A stretch of 64,000 nt of DNA from Streptomyces sp. NBC_01288 (GCF_035982055.1 NZ_CP108427.1:6385001-6449000), one strand, 5' to 3'; shown: positions 7,937 to 15,863, numbered from the stretch's first letter. The notes: a model not told the origin generated them from the letters alone. Program-made: numbers and translations.

Positions 7937-9361
7937 ATGACCTCCGCTCAGGTCGAGACGGACAAAGCCCCCGAGGAGGGGTACGAGCGCGGGCTCGGCA
8001 GCCGTCAGGTCCAGATGATCGCGATCGGCGGCGCCGTCGGCGTCGGACTGTTCCTGGGAGCCGGGGCGAACATCGCCAAGGCCGGACCCAGCCTCATCTT
8101 CATGTACGCCCTCGCGGGCGTGATCATCTTCTTCATCATGCGGGCACTGGGCGAACTGCTCCTGTACCGCCCGGTGTCGGGCTCCTTCGCGGAGTACTCA
8201 CGCGAGTTCCTCGGCCCGTTCTTCGGCTACTTCACCGCCTGGACGTACTGGCTGATGTGGGTGGTGACCGGCATGGCCGAACTCACGGCCGCCGCCATCT
8301 ACGTCAACTACTGGTTCCCCGCCGTCTCCCAGTGGGTGACCGCGCTCGCCTTCCTGGTGATCCTCTTCGTGGCCAACCTGATCTCGGTGAAGCTCTTCGG
8401 AGAGATCGAGTTCTGGTTCTCGATGGTCAAGGTCACCGCCCTGATCGGCATGATCGTGATCGGCCTCGGCGTCCTCACCTTCGGCTTCAGCAGCGCCGGT
8501 GACACCGCCTCGGTCGCCAACCTCTGGCAGTTCGACGGCTTCTTCCCCAAGGGCATCGGCTCCTCCCTGATGACCCTCCAGGGCGTCATGTTCGCCTACC
8601 TCGCGGTCGAGCTGGTCGGCGTCACCGCGGGCGAGTCCGAGAACCCGGAGAAGACCCTCCCCAAGGCGATCAACACCCTCCCGTGGCGCATCGCCCTCTT
8701 CTACGTAGGCGCCCTCACGGTCATCCTCTGCGTCGTCAAGTGGACCGAATTCGCCCCGGGCGTCAGCCCGTTCGTCGAGGCGTTCGCGAAGATCGGCATC
8801 CCGGCAGGCGCCGGAATCGTCAACTTCGTAGTCCTCACGGCCGCCCTCTCCTCCTGCAACTCGGGCATGTACTCCACGGGCCGCATGCTCCGCACCCTCG
8901 CGGACAACGGCGAGGCCCCCAAGGTCTTCAGCAGGCTCTCCGCCTCCAAGACCCCCGCGACCGGCATCACCATCTCCGTCGCCTTCATGGGCATCGGCGT
9001 GGTCCTCAACTACGTCGTCCCGGAGAAGGCGTTCGGCTACGTCACCTCGGTCGCCACCGCCGCCGGCATCTGGACCTGGCTGATGATCCTGGTCAGCCAC
9101 GTGCTCTACCGCCGCGCGGTCGACGCGGGCCGCCTCCCGGCCTCGTCCTTCCCGGCCCCGGGCGGCGCGAAGTTCTCCTACGTGGCCATCGCGTTCCTGC
9201 TCTTCGTCACGGGCCTCATCGCCTACGACCCCGACTCCCGCGTCTGCCTCTACGTCATGGCGGGCTGGACCCTCGCCCTGGGCGCCGGCTGGTTCGCCCT
9301 CAAGATCCGCAACCCGCAGGTCACCGAGCGCCGCGACCCGGAGTTCGAAAAGGTCGGCTAG
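7937..9361 (+). CDS. Amino-acid permease (APC superfamily, AAT family)
   Basis: A 474-aa proton-coupled amino-acid importer of the inner membrane with about 12 membrane segments. The N-terminal signature (LGSRQVQMIAIGGAVGVGLFLGAG, residues 20-45) is the substrate-binding helix of the AAT family, and the conserved GESENPEKTLPKAI loop follows helix 6. The start at ATG 7937 is supported by a purine-rich stretch (GGAGAAAGG) upstream; the longer frame reads through the preceding terminator. It is probably monocistronic, with a strong hairpin after the stop. The exact substrate cannot be told; closest resemblance is to the GABA/D-Ala/D-Ser/Asn-type permeases. Confidence 0.9.
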   Translation: MTSAQVETDKAPEEGYERGLGSRQVQMIAIGGAVGVGLFLGAGANIAKAGPSLIFMYALAGVIIFFIMRALGELLLYRPVSGSFAEYSREFLGPFFGYFTAWTYWLMWVVTGMAELTAAAIYVNYWFPAVSQWVTALAFLVILFVANLISVKLFGEIEFWFSMVKVTALIGMIVIGLGVLTFGFSSAGDTASVANLWQFDGFFPKGIGSSLMTLQGVMFAYLAVELVGVTAGESENPEKTLPKAINTLPWRIALFYVGALTVILCVVKWTEFAPGVSPFVEAFAKIGIPAGAGIVNFVVLTAALSSCNSGMYSTGRMLRTLADNGEAPKVFSRLSASKTPATGITISVAFMGIGVVLNYVVPEKAFGYVTSVATAAGIWTWLMILVSHVLYRRAVDAGRLPASSFPAPGGAKFSYVAIAFLLFVTGLIAYDPDSRVCLYVMAGWTLALGAGWFALKIRNPQVTERRDPEFEKVG

Positions 9362-9380
9362 TCACTCGCTTTCACCATGT

Positions 9381-9420
9381 GGGCCGTCCTGTACCACCAC
9401 TCGGTACAGGACGGCCCTTC
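9381..9420 (+). terminator. Strong hairpin terminator after the permease
   Basis: A perfect 15-bp stem (9381-9395 with 9403-9417) around a 7-base loop, followed by TTCT. It separates the permease from the cysteine biosynthesis genes. Confidence 0.85.
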
Positions 9421-9437
9421 TGCTTATCCTGACGACC

Positions 9438-9866
9438 ATGCCGACCCTGACCATCACCCAGGCCCTCTTCGACCAGATCGTCGCCCACGCGCGCGCGGAC
9501 CACCCCGACGAGGCGTGCGGAGTCGTCGCGGGCCCGGTGGGCCAGGGCCGCCCCGAGCGCTTCGTCCCGATGCTGAACGCGGCCCGCTCGCCCACGTTCT
9601 ACGAGTTCGACTCGCAGGACCTGCTGAAGCTCTACCGCGACCTGGACGACCGCGACGAGGAGCCGGTGATCATCTACCACTCCCACACCGCGACCGAGGC
9701 CTACCCCTCCCGCACCGACATCGCCTACGCCAACGAACCCGGCGCCCACTACGTCCTCGTCTCCACCGCCGACTCCGACGAGGCGGGACCCTTCCAGTTC
9801 CGCTCGTACCAGATCCTGGAGGGCGTGGTCACGGAGGAGGACGTCAAGGTGGTGGAGTCGTACTGA
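9438..9866 (+). CDS. mec: JAMM/MPN zinc metalloprotease acting on the CysO sulfur carrier
   Basis: A 142-aa single-domain JAMM protease. The zinc motif is visible: Glu in DEACGVV near residue 25, HSH at about 81-83, and Ser/Asp in YPSRTD. In Mycobacterium tuberculosis the homologue Mec cleaves cysteine from the CysO-cysteine adduct; JAMM proteins of related systems trim residues behind the diglycine of sulfur carriers. Here it lies upstream of a leader peptide, cysO and cysM in the same order as mycobacteria. Because the CysO encoded here ends in Gly-Gly-Met-Arg, this protease may do both jobs (inference). Confidence 0.85.
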   Translation: MPTLTITQALFDQIVAHARADHPDEACGVVAGPVGQGRPERFVPMLNAARSPTFYEFDSQDLLKLYRDLDDRDEEPVIIYHSHTATEAYPSRTDIAYANEPGAHYVLVSTADSDEAGPFQFRSYQILEGVVTEEDVKVVESY

Positions 9867-9956
9867 TCCGGTCCTGATCTCGTACTCCGGATGAAATCCG
9901 TCCGAAGCGTGAGATCCCCTACCGAGGACCGGACCGGGAATCGATACGATGAGCCC

Positions 9957-10052
9957 ATGGTTCTTCTCGACGTGAGCGACAAGGCGCCGGGCATGCTGCT
10001 CGTGGCGCGGCTGCACGTCGACCTGTGCCGGCTCAGCAGCGCCATCTGTTGA
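9957..10052 (+). CDS. 31-aa Cys-containing leader peptide upstream of cysO
   Basis: A short frame starting at ATG 9957 and ending in TGT TGA at 10052. Its C-terminal half reads RLHVDLCRLSSAIC, the pattern of the actinobacterial 'HVDLxR..SA.C' leader peptides that precede sulfur and amino-acid genes. Two Cys codons lie near the end, the last directly before the stop. It sits 103 bases ahead of cysO, so ribosome stalling at Cys codons when charged tRNA-Cys is scarce could control cysO-cysM transcription or translation. No obvious Shine-Dalgarno sequence precedes the ATG; an inner ATG at 9993 is an alternative start. Family recognition is from memory of the motif. Confidence 0.75.
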   Translation: MVLLDVSDKAPGMLLVARLHVDLCRLSSAIC

Positions 10053-10155
10053 CCCTCGCGCAGTCGCCGTAGGCCGTGCGCCCCTGCGCGCCCATGATCG
10101 TGCCGCGCGCCCACCGAGACCAGACCCCTTCCGCTTCCGACAGGAGCCCCTTGCC

Positions 10156-10434
10156 ATGGCCATCGAGGTCCGCATCCCCACCATCCTCCGCACCTACACC
10201 GGCGGCGAGAAGGCCGTCGAGGGTGCCGGCGAGAACCTCGCCGCGCTCTTCGCCGACCTCGAAACCCGGCACGCGGGCATCCAGGCCCGCATCGTGGACG
10301 GCGGCGAACTGCGCCGCTTCGTCAACGTGTACCTGAACGACGAGGACGTCCGCTTCCTCGACGGCATCAACACCAAGCTGACCGACGGCGACAACGTCAC
10401 GATCCTGCCGGCCGTCGCCGGCGGCATGCGCTAA
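10156..10434 (+). CDS. cysO: MoaD/ThiS-like sulfur carrier protein CysO
   Basis: A 92-aa beta-grasp ubiquitin-like sulfur carrier. The C-terminus reads VTILPAVAGGMR: the diglycine that is turned into a thiocarboxylate is followed by two extra residues, whereas the mature carrier must end in Gly-Gly. The conserved FVNVYLNDEDVRFLDG segment (about 55-70) is typical of the MoaD/CysO fold. ATG 10156 is preceded by AGGAG. CysO thiocarboxylate supplies sulfur to CysM, whose gene starts 16 bases downstream. The extra Met-Arg implies proteolytic maturation, most likely by the JAMM protease encoded just upstream. Confidence 0.9.
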   Translation: MAIEVRIPTILRTYTGGEKAVEGAGENLAALFADLETRHAGIQARIVDGGELRRFVNVYLNDEDVRFLDGINTKLTDGDNVTILPAVAGGMR

Positions 10435-10450
10435 GGCCCGCTGACCGCTG

Positions 10451-11401
10451 ATGCGTTACGACTCCCCGCTGGCCGCGGTGGGCAACACCCCTCTGGTGCG
10501 CCTGCCGCGGCTCTCGCCGTCCACCGACGTCCGCATCTGGGCCAAGCTGGAGGACCGCAATCCGACCGGCTCGGTCAAGGACCGCCCGGCCCTGCACATG
10601 ATCGAACAGGCGGAGAAGGACGGCCGCCTGACTCCCGGCTGCACGATCCTGGAGCCCACCTCCGGCAACACCGGCATTTCATTGGCCATGGCGGCCAAGC
10701 TCAAGGGCTACCGCATGGTCTGCGTGATGCCCGAGAACACCTCCCAGGAACGCCGCGATCTGCTCAACATGTGGGGCGCGGAAATCATCCCCAGCCCCGC
10801 GGCCGGCGGCTCCAACACGGCGGTCCGCGTGGCCAAGGAACTCTCCGCCGAACACCCGGACTGGGTGATGCTCTACCAGTACGGCAACCCGGACAACGCG
10901 GGCGCCCACTACGCCACGACCGGCCCGGAGATCCTCACCGACCTCCCGTCGATCACCCACTTCGTAGCAGGCCTGGGGACGACGGGCACGCTGATGGGCG
11001 TAGGCCGCTACCTCCGCGAACACAAGCCGGACGTCAAGATCGTCGCCGCCGAGCCGCGCTACGACGACCTGGTCTACGGCCTCCGCAACCTGGACGAGGG
11101 CTTCGTCCCCGAGCTCTACGACGCGTCGGTCCTCACGACCCGCTTCTCGGTGGGCTCGGCCGACGCGGTCACCCGGACCCGCGAACTCCTCCAACAGGAG
11201 GGCATCTTCGCCGGCGTCTCCACCGGCGCGGCCCTCCACGCGGCAATCGGCGTCGGCAAGAAGGCCGTAGCGGCGGGAGAGACCGCGGACATCGCCTTCG
11301 TGGTGGCGGACGGCGGCTGGAAGTACCTGTCGACGGGCGTCTACACGGCAGCCACGACAGAAGAGGCGATCGCAACACTCCAGGGCCAACTCTGGGCGTG
11401 A
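10451..11401 (+). CDS. cysM: PLP-dependent cysteine synthase CysM (O-phosphoserine type)
   Basis: A 316-aa fold-type II PLP enzyme. The Schiff-base Lys is in NPTGSVKDRPA (K44), the phosphate/substrate loop TSGNTG lies near residue 75, and GLGTTGTLMG lines the cofactor site. In mycobacteria the orthologue joins O-phosphoserine with CysO thiocarboxylate to give a CysO-cysteine adduct, later released by Mec; position next to cysO supports this function over a sulfide-using O-acetylserine sulfhydrylase. Translation probably couples to cysO (16-base gap). A dispersed repeat follows the stop. Confidence 0.93.
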   Translation: MRYDSPLAAVGNTPLVRLPRLSPSTDVRIWAKLEDRNPTGSVKDRPALHMIEQAEKDGRLTPGCTILEPTSGNTGISLAMAAKLKGYRMVCVMPENTSQERRDLLNMWGAEIIPSPAAGGSNTAVRVAKELSAEHPDWVMLYQYGNPDNAGAHYATTGPEILTDLPSITHFVAGLGTTGTLMGVGRYLREHKPDVKIVAAEPRYDDLVYGLRNLDEGFVPELYDASVLTTRFSVGSADAVTRTRELLQQEGIFAGVSTGAALHAAIGVGKKAVAAGETADIAFVVADGGWKYLSTGVYTAATTEEAIATLQGQLWA

Positions 11402-11425
11402 CGAAAACGCCCTAGGGGCCGATTT

Positions 11426-11464
11426 CCTCAGGGGCGCGGGGAACTGCGCGACCAGCCACAACGG
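11426..11464 (+). repeat. Dispersed GC-rich repeat copy
   Basis: A copy of the GGGGCGCGGGGAACTGCGCG element seen at 2069-2255, 4522 and 36437. It lies in the short gap between convergent cysM and the PemK-like gene and may act as a bidirectional transcription stop. Confidence 0.75.
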
Positions 11465-11487
11465 ACCCGCACCCGAAAACGCACCCC

Positions 11488-11907
11488 TCAACCGCTGAGG
11501 TGACGGACCTGATCCCACAGGACCGGGTCCACCACCCCAACCCGCCGCCGAAACTCGGACACCGACACCTTCCTCAACTCGTCGGTCTCCAAAAAACTGG
11601 CCCGCCCCCGCGCATCCCCAACGGCCCCCGGCGGCAAGGGAATCACCCCACCCCGCCCATCGTGATACTTGCTGGTGATCTTCGCGACGGTGACCTTCCG
11701 CCCCCGCACCGCAAGCACCAGACAAGGCCGATCCTTGACAACCCCGGGCTGATCCTCGTAGGGCACGTTCGCCCACCAGATCTCAGCGGGCCGAGGCCGA
11801 TCCCCCCGCACCCGTCGGGACGACCCCCGCCCCCACCCGTCGACGAGCGTGGCGACCAACGCCAGCAACACCACAGCCGCGAGCCCGAGCCACCAGTACG
11901 TGTTCAT
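11488..11907 (-). CDS. PemK/MazF-like protein with an N-terminal membrane anchor
   Basis: A 139-aa protein. Residues 5-20 form a hydrophobic helix (WLGLAAVVLLALVATLV); residues 39 to the end resemble the PemK/MazF barrel (RPAEIWWANVPYED, then KDRPCLVL, and a final Leu/Asp/Val-rich helix). PemK/MazF proteins are mRNA interferase toxins, but no antitoxin gene is adjacent, so this may be a domesticated membrane-bound relative. The start at ATG 11907 begins the membrane helix at once; an upstream start would add eight residues. It is convergent with cysM and alone in its transcription unit. Confidence 0.75.
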   Translation of the reverse strand: MNTYWWLGLAAVVLLALVATLVDGWGRGSSRRVRGDRPRPAEIWWANVPYEDQPGVVKDRPCLVLAVRGRKVTVAKITSKYHDGRGGVIPLPPGAVGDARGRASFLETDELRKVSVSEFRRRVGVVDPVLWDQVRHLSG

Positions 11908-12121
11908 ACGAACGACCGTACCGGCGCGCAAACAACGCCGCGCGCCCTCTGGTAGACCCCACGCGCCCCGGTTCCAGCCGAACCGGTGACACCACAGGTG
12001 AGTTCCCCCACAACAGCCCTTGGCGGAGGAGCGACCGGCCCTTTTGCGCCTTACGCTCGACGGACCGCACGACCCCCGTCACCCAACTCCAGAAGTTCCC
12101 GCCAGCGGAGGTTTCTGCTTT

Positions 12122-12874
12122 ATGAAGCTCACCGTCGTCGGCTGCTCGGGGTCGTTCCCGTCCGCGGAATCGGCCTGTTCGAGCTACCTCGTAGAGGCCG
12201 ACGGCTTCCGGCTGCTCCTCGACATGGGCAACGGCGCCCTTGGCGAGTTGCAGCGCCACTGCGGTCTCTACGACCTCGACGCGATCTTCCTCAGCCATCT
12301 GCACGCCGACCACTGCATCGACATGTGCGCGTACTTCGTCGCGCGCTACTACCGCCACGACGGCGGCCGCTGCGACCCCATCCCGGTCTACGGCCCCGAA
12401 GGCACCGAACACCGTCTGACCACGGCCTACGCCGACACCCCCACCGCCTCCTCCATGAGCGAGGTCTTCGACTTCCACACGGTGAAGCCGTCCACCTTCG
12501 ACGTCGGCCCCTTCACCGTGCACACCGAGCGGGTCCGCCACCCCGTCGAGGCGTACGGCATCCGCGTCGAACACGGCGGCCGGTCCCTGACGTACTCCGG
12601 CGACACGGGCGTCAGCGAGTCCCTCGACGAACTCGCCCGGGACACCGACCTGTTCCTGTGCGAGGCCGCGTTCACGCACGGCAAGGAGAACATCCCGGAC
12701 CTCCACCTCAACGGCCGCGAGGCCGGCGAGACCGCCACCCGCGCCGGCGTCCGCCGCCTGGTCCTCACCCACATCCCCCCGTGGACAGACCCCCAGGCCA
12801 ACCTGGCCGACGCGCGCGAGGTCTACGCCGGGCCGGTGGAACTGGCGGCGCCGAGAGCGTCGTACGAGATCTAG
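12122..12874 (+). CDS. MBL-fold metal-dependent hydrolase (RNase Z/phosphodiesterase-like)
   Basis: A 250-aa metallo-beta-lactamase-fold protein. The metal motif is SHLHADHCIDM near residue 58, with later ligands in YSGDTGVS (the Asp bridging both metals) and LTHIPPW. The N-terminal GCSGSFPSAESACSSYLVE matches the subfamily near RNase Z and cyclic phosphodiesterases, which usually cut phosphodiesters. GGAGG is 9 bases before ATG 12122. It follows a 214-base gap with no gene, and a hairpin follows the stop. The true substrate is unknown. Confidence 0.88.
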   Translation: MKLTVVGCSGSFPSAESACSSYLVEADGFRLLLDMGNGALGELQRHCGLYDLDAIFLSHLHADHCIDMCAYFVARYYRHDGGRCDPIPVYGPEGTEHRLTTAYADTPTASSMSEVFDFHTVKPSTFDVGPFTVHTERVRHPVEAYGIRVEHGGRSLTYSGDTGVSESLDELARDTDLFLCEAAFTHGKENIPDLHLNGREAGETATRAGVRRLVLTHIPPWTDPQANLADAREVYAGPVELAAPRASYEI

Positions 12875-12904
12875 CCGTACGAGATCCAGCCGTACGCACA
12901 CGAA

Positions 12905-12933
12905 GGCCCCCGGTACCGAAAGGCGCCGGGGCC
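12905..12933. terminator. Hairpin between convergent MBL and SDR genes
   Basis: GGCCCCCGG at 12905-12913 pairs with CCGGGGCC at 12926-12933 with one bulged base. It sits midway between two converging stop codons, so it probably serves both. Confidence 0.55.
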
Positions 12934-12950
12934 CTGCCGTGTCCGGAAGC

Positions 12951-13649
12951 TCACCTCAGCAGGCTGCCGCCGTCCACCGTCAGGACCTGGCCGGTCAGCG
13001 CCTCCGCGGCGTCGCCGGCCAGGAAACCCACGGTCGCCGCGACGTCCTCGGGGACGAGGGGGCGGGGGAGTGCCTGGGTGGCCAGGGCCGCGTCGAACGC
13101 CTCGTCGGGCTGGTACGCGGTCGACGGGGTGCGGGTCAGCCCGGGTGCCACGGACGTCACGGCGATTCCGTCCCTGCCCAGCGCGGCGGCCAGCGTGCGG
13201 CCGAAAGCGGTGAGCGCCCCCTTGCTGGTGATGTAGCCGAGCAGGTCGGAGCTCGGCGGCTTCCAGACGGTGTCCGAGGTGATCAGTACGATCCGGCCGA
13301 ACCCGCGCTCCCGCATCCCGGGCGTGAAGGCCTGGGCGAGCAGCAGGACCGACTCGACGTTGACGGACTGGATCCGCCGCCAGGTGGCGAGGTCGACGGT
13401 CTCCAGCTCCTGCGGGTCGACCGCGGCGGCCGAGTGGACGAGCACGTCGACCCGGCCGTACCGCTCCAGGATCTCGGCGGCGGCCCGCCGTACGTCCGCC
13501 TCCGAGGCGAGATCGCACCCGACGTCACCGGTCCGGTCCAGGACGACGACCCGGTGGCCCAGCCGGGCGAGTTCACGGGCGATCGAACCGCCGATCGCGC
13601 CGGCTCCGCCGGTCACCACCGCGACCCGTGCCGTCGGGACATCAGCCAT
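12951..13649 (-). CDS. Short-chain dehydrogenase/reductase
   Basis: A 232-aa classical SDR. The nucleotide-binding TGGAGAIGG motif is at residues 13-21, followed by the second-strand Asp (VVVLDRTGDVG) that favours NAD(H). NAG is replaced by HSAAA, an active-site Ser is near ITSDTVW, and the catalytic pair is in YITSKGA. Oxidises or reduces a small alcohol/ketone; the substrate is unknown. ATG 13649 is chosen because AGGAGA lies 8 bases upstream. It is divergent from an Rrf2-type regulator, and a candidate operator lies between the two. Confidence 0.9.
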   Translation of the reverse strand: MADVPTARVAVVTGGAGAIGGSIARELARLGHRVVVLDRTGDVGCDLASEADVRRAAAEILERYGRVDVLVHSAAAVDPQELETVDLATWRRIQSVNVESVLLLAQAFTPGMRERGFGRIVLITSDTVWKPPSSDLLGYITSKGALTAFGRTLAAALGRDGIAVTSVAPGLTRTPSTAYQPDEAFDAALATQALPRPLVPEDVAATVGFLAGDAAEALTGQVLTVDGGSLLR

Positions 13650-13705
13650 GGTTCTCATCTCCTGCGTCGCAGCATCGAGGGCGGTCATCACATTCTGAGC
13701 ATTCA

Positions 13706-13721
13706 TTGCTCAAGCAAGCAA
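13706..13721. promoter_or_regulatory. Candidate Rrf2 operator between SDR and regulator genes
   Basis: TTGCTCAAGCAAGCAA is palindromic and matches, at 13 of 16 positions, an element at 14850-14865 before the zinc-type oxidoreductase. It lies in the SDR/Rrf2 divergent promoter region. The assignment to the Rrf2 protein is inferred from position. Confidence 0.5.
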
Positions 13722-13810
13722 ATTATGCGTCAGCCCGCGATCGCACGGCAAGTCATCGCTGCGGCATAGTGGGACGTGTAACCGTCACCCTTACACGCCC
13801 GGGGACCGCA

Positions 13811-14257
13811 ATGCCCACCAGCAGCCGCTTCGTCGTCGCCGTCCACGCCCTGGTCGCCCTCGCGGTCAGCGGCGGCAAACCCCTGCGCTCCGAGGACCTC
13901 GCACACTCGGCCGCCACGAGCCCCGTGGTGATCCGCGGCCTGCTGTCCCGGCTGAGTGCCGCCGGGCTCACCAGGTCCCAACTCGGCGCGGGAGGCGGCG
14001 CGTTGCTGGCCAGGCCGGCCGAGGAGATCGGGCTGCTGGAGGTGTACCGGGCGGTGGAGGACACCCGGCTGTTCACCCTGCACCGCAGCCCGCCGCCGCC
14101 GGACTGCGCGGTCGGCGGCAACATCGTGGGCGGTCTCCAGCCCGCGCTGACCCGTGCGCGCGAGGCGTTCGAGGCGGAGTTGGACCACACCACGATCGCG
14201 GAGATCGCCGACGAGGTCGCCCGCCTCGGGAACTTCACGATGCCGCTCGAATGGTGA
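13811..14257 (+). CDS. Rrf2-family transcriptional regulator
   Basis: A 148-aa winged-helix regulator. The N-terminal SSRFVVAVHALVALA and the recognition region SPVVIRGLLSRLSAAGLTRSQLGAGGGALLARPAEEI are characteristic of Rrf2 proteins. Only one Cys is present (in PPDCAVGG, near residue 99), so it lacks the three-Cys iron-sulfur cluster set of IscR/NsrR; it is more like the one-Cys, thiol-sensing YwnA type. ATG 13811 gives the usual N-terminus. It is divergent from the SDR gene and probably controls it, itself and the oxidoreductase at 14915. Confidence 0.85.
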   Translation: MPTSSRFVVAVHALVALAVSGGKPLRSEDLAHSAATSPVVIRGLLSRLSAAGLTRSQLGAGGGALLARPAEEIGLLEVYRAVEDTRLFTLHRSPPPPDCAVGGNIVGGLQPALTRAREAFEAELDHTTIAEIADEVARLGNFTMPLEW

Positions 14258-14302
14258 CCGCCCGACGGGGTGGTTCGTGGCACCGCTCGAAGATAAGTGT
14301 CG

Positions 14303-14319
14303 CTGTGTCGCTTACACAG
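14303..14319. promoter_or_regulatory. 17-bp dyad before the NTF2-like gene
   Basis: CTGTGTCGCTTACACAG is a perfect 6+5+6 dyad located 59 bases before ATG 14378. Its size and spacing suit a TetR-type or similar repressor whose gene is not visible here. Confidence 0.45.
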
Positions 14320-14377
14320 TGCTAGTGTCGGAGCGTCCGCCGCCCCTGGCGGGCACCACCCATGACAGGAGCACACG

Positions 14378-14794
14378 ATGAGCGGCACCCCCTCGGCCGT
14401 CGACCTGCTGCGGCGCACCCTCGACACCTTCCTCGCCAAGGACATGAAGGCCTGGACGGACCTGTGCGCCGAGGATGTCGTCGCCGAATTCCCGTTCGCC
14501 CCGGAAGGATCGCCGGCCCGGATCGAGGGGCGCGAGGCGCTCTACGACTACCTGCGCGGCTACCCGGACCTCATCGACATCCGCGAGATCCCCTCGGTGC
14601 GCGTCTATCCGACCGCCGACGAGAACGTGGCGATCGCGGAGTGGAGCGTGGTCGGCAGCGTGGTGCCCAACGGCAATCCCTACAACATGAGTTACGCGAC
14701 CTTCGTGACCTTCCGCGACGGACTCGTCGTCAACTACCGGGAGTACTGGAACCCGAAGGTCTTCCTGGAGGCGCTCGGCGGCGCAGGCTTCTGA
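14378..14794 (+). CDS. NTF2-like (SnoaL-type) small protein
   Basis: A 138-aa cone-fold protein of the nuclear-transport-factor-2/SnoaL superfamily. It has the N-terminal helical pair ending WTDLCAEDVVAEFPFAPEG, the middle REALYDYLRGYPDLIDI, and the final strands FVTFRDGLVVNYREYWNP. Family members are small isomerases, hydrolases or binding proteins; nothing visible identifies a substrate. A 17-bp dyad lies upstream. It is followed by the oxidoreductase gene, but the 120-base gap contains that gene's own operators, so they may be separately controlled. Confidence 0.82.
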   Translation: MSGTPSAVDLLRRTLDTFLAKDMKAWTDLCAEDVVAEFPFAPEGSPARIEGREALYDYLRGYPDLIDIREIPSVRVYPTADENVAIAEWSVVGSVVPNGNPYNMSYATFVTFRDGLVVNYREYWNPKVFLEALGGAGF

Positions 14795-14820
14795 GTGACC
14801 GCCCCCTTTTCGGCGTACTG

Positions 14821-14865
14821 CTTGCGGGGGCAAGTTGATAGCCATAATATTGCTTCCGCAAGCAA
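14821..14865. promoter_or_regulatory. Two palindromic operator copies before the zinc-type oxidoreductase
   Basis: CTTGCGGGGGCAAG at 14821-14834 and TTGCTTCCGCAAGCAA at 14850-14865 share the half-site GCAAG with the element at 13706. They are 29 bases apart, flank an AT-rich stretch (CATAATATT) that could be the promoter -10 region, and lie 50-94 bases before ATG 14915. Probable sites for the nearby Rrf2 regulator. Confidence 0.5.
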
Positions 14866-14914
14866 GTCTGAGCAGATCGTGCGAGGACCCGGATCTCGCA
14901 GGGAAGAGGCTGTG

Positions 14915-15847
14915 ATGAAGGCGATTCAGCAGTACGACTTCGGCGGGCCCGAGGTGCTCACCGTCACCGAGATCCCCGAACCCGCGCCGCGCGCCGGACG
15001 GGTCCGGGTCCGGGTGGCGGCGACCTCCGTGAACCCGGCGGACCTCGCGGCCCGCGCGGGATGGCTGCGCCAGGTGCTGCCCGACCTGGCACCGCCGTTC
15101 ATCCTCGGCGCGGACCTCGCGGGCACGGTCGTCGACGGCGACGGACCGTTCGCCCCCGGTACCCGCGTCGCCGGGCTCGCGCCCTGGTTCGTCGACCAGG
15201 AGGGCACGTACGCGGAGGTCGTCTCCATCGACCCAGCCCATCTGGCGGAGATCCCGGCCGGGGTCGACGACGTCACGGCGGCGTCCGTGCCCATCACCGC
15301 CGAGACCGCGTGGCAGGCCCTCGACCTGGGCGGGCTCGAAGCCGGGCAGACCGTGCTGGTCACCGGGGCGAGCGGCGCCATCGGCGGATGGGCGGTCCAG
15401 CACGCGGCCGGCCGCGGCGCCAAGGTCGTCGCCGTGGCGTCGGACGGCGACGAGAAGTACGTCGAAGGTCTCGGTGCCGACATCGTCCTCGGGCGCTCGC
15501 ACGATGCCGGGGAACTCGCCGCCGCCGTACGGAAGTCGGTGCCCGGCGGGGTCGATGTCGTCGTGGACCCCGCCGGTATCGGCGGTGACTTGATCCACGC
15601 CGTGCGCGACGGCGGTGTCTTCGTCGTCATCGCGGTCGTGCCGGATCCCGCACCGGAGCGCGGTGTCGACGTACGCCGGGTCAACGCGCGGTCCGACGGC
15701 GCGCTGCTGGGCCGGATCCTCGCCGATGTCGCCGACGGGAAGAAGCGGACCCGCGTCGGTCTGACCCTGCCGCTGACCGAGGCGGCGGAGGCGCATCGGA
15801 GGAGTGAGGACAGGTCGGTGCGCGGGAAGATCGTGCTCACGGTGTGA
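14915..15847 (+). CDS. Quinone-oxidoreductase-like zinc-type dehydrogenase (MDR superfamily)
   Basis: A 310-aa medium-chain dehydrogenase/reductase. It has the GroES-like N-terminal fold (residues 1-115, PAPRAGRVRVRVAATSVNPADL) and a Rossmann domain with the VLVTGASGAIGGWAVQ nucleotide loop near 148-165. Zinc-ligand Cys residues are absent, so it belongs to the zinc-free NADPH:quinone/enone reductase branch. It likely reduces reactive enones or quinones, fitting control by a redox-type Rrf2 regulator. ATG 14915 is the first start giving the family N-terminus. Confidence 0.88.
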   Translation: MKAIQQYDFGGPEVLTVTEIPEPAPRAGRVRVRVAATSVNPADLAARAGWLRQVLPDLAPPFILGADLAGTVVDGDGPFAPGTRVAGLAPWFVDQEGTYAEVVSIDPAHLAEIPAGVDDVTAASVPITAETAWQALDLGGLEAGQTVLVTGASGAIGGWAVQHAAGRGAKVVAVASDGDEKYVEGLGADIVLGRSHDAGELAAAVRKSVPGGVDVVVDPAGIGGDLIHAVRDGGVFVVIAVVPDPAPERGVDVRRVNARSDGALLGRILADVADGKKRTRVGLTLPLTEAAEAHRRSEDRSVRGKIVLTV

Positions 15848-15863
15848 GTCGGCCGGCACACGA

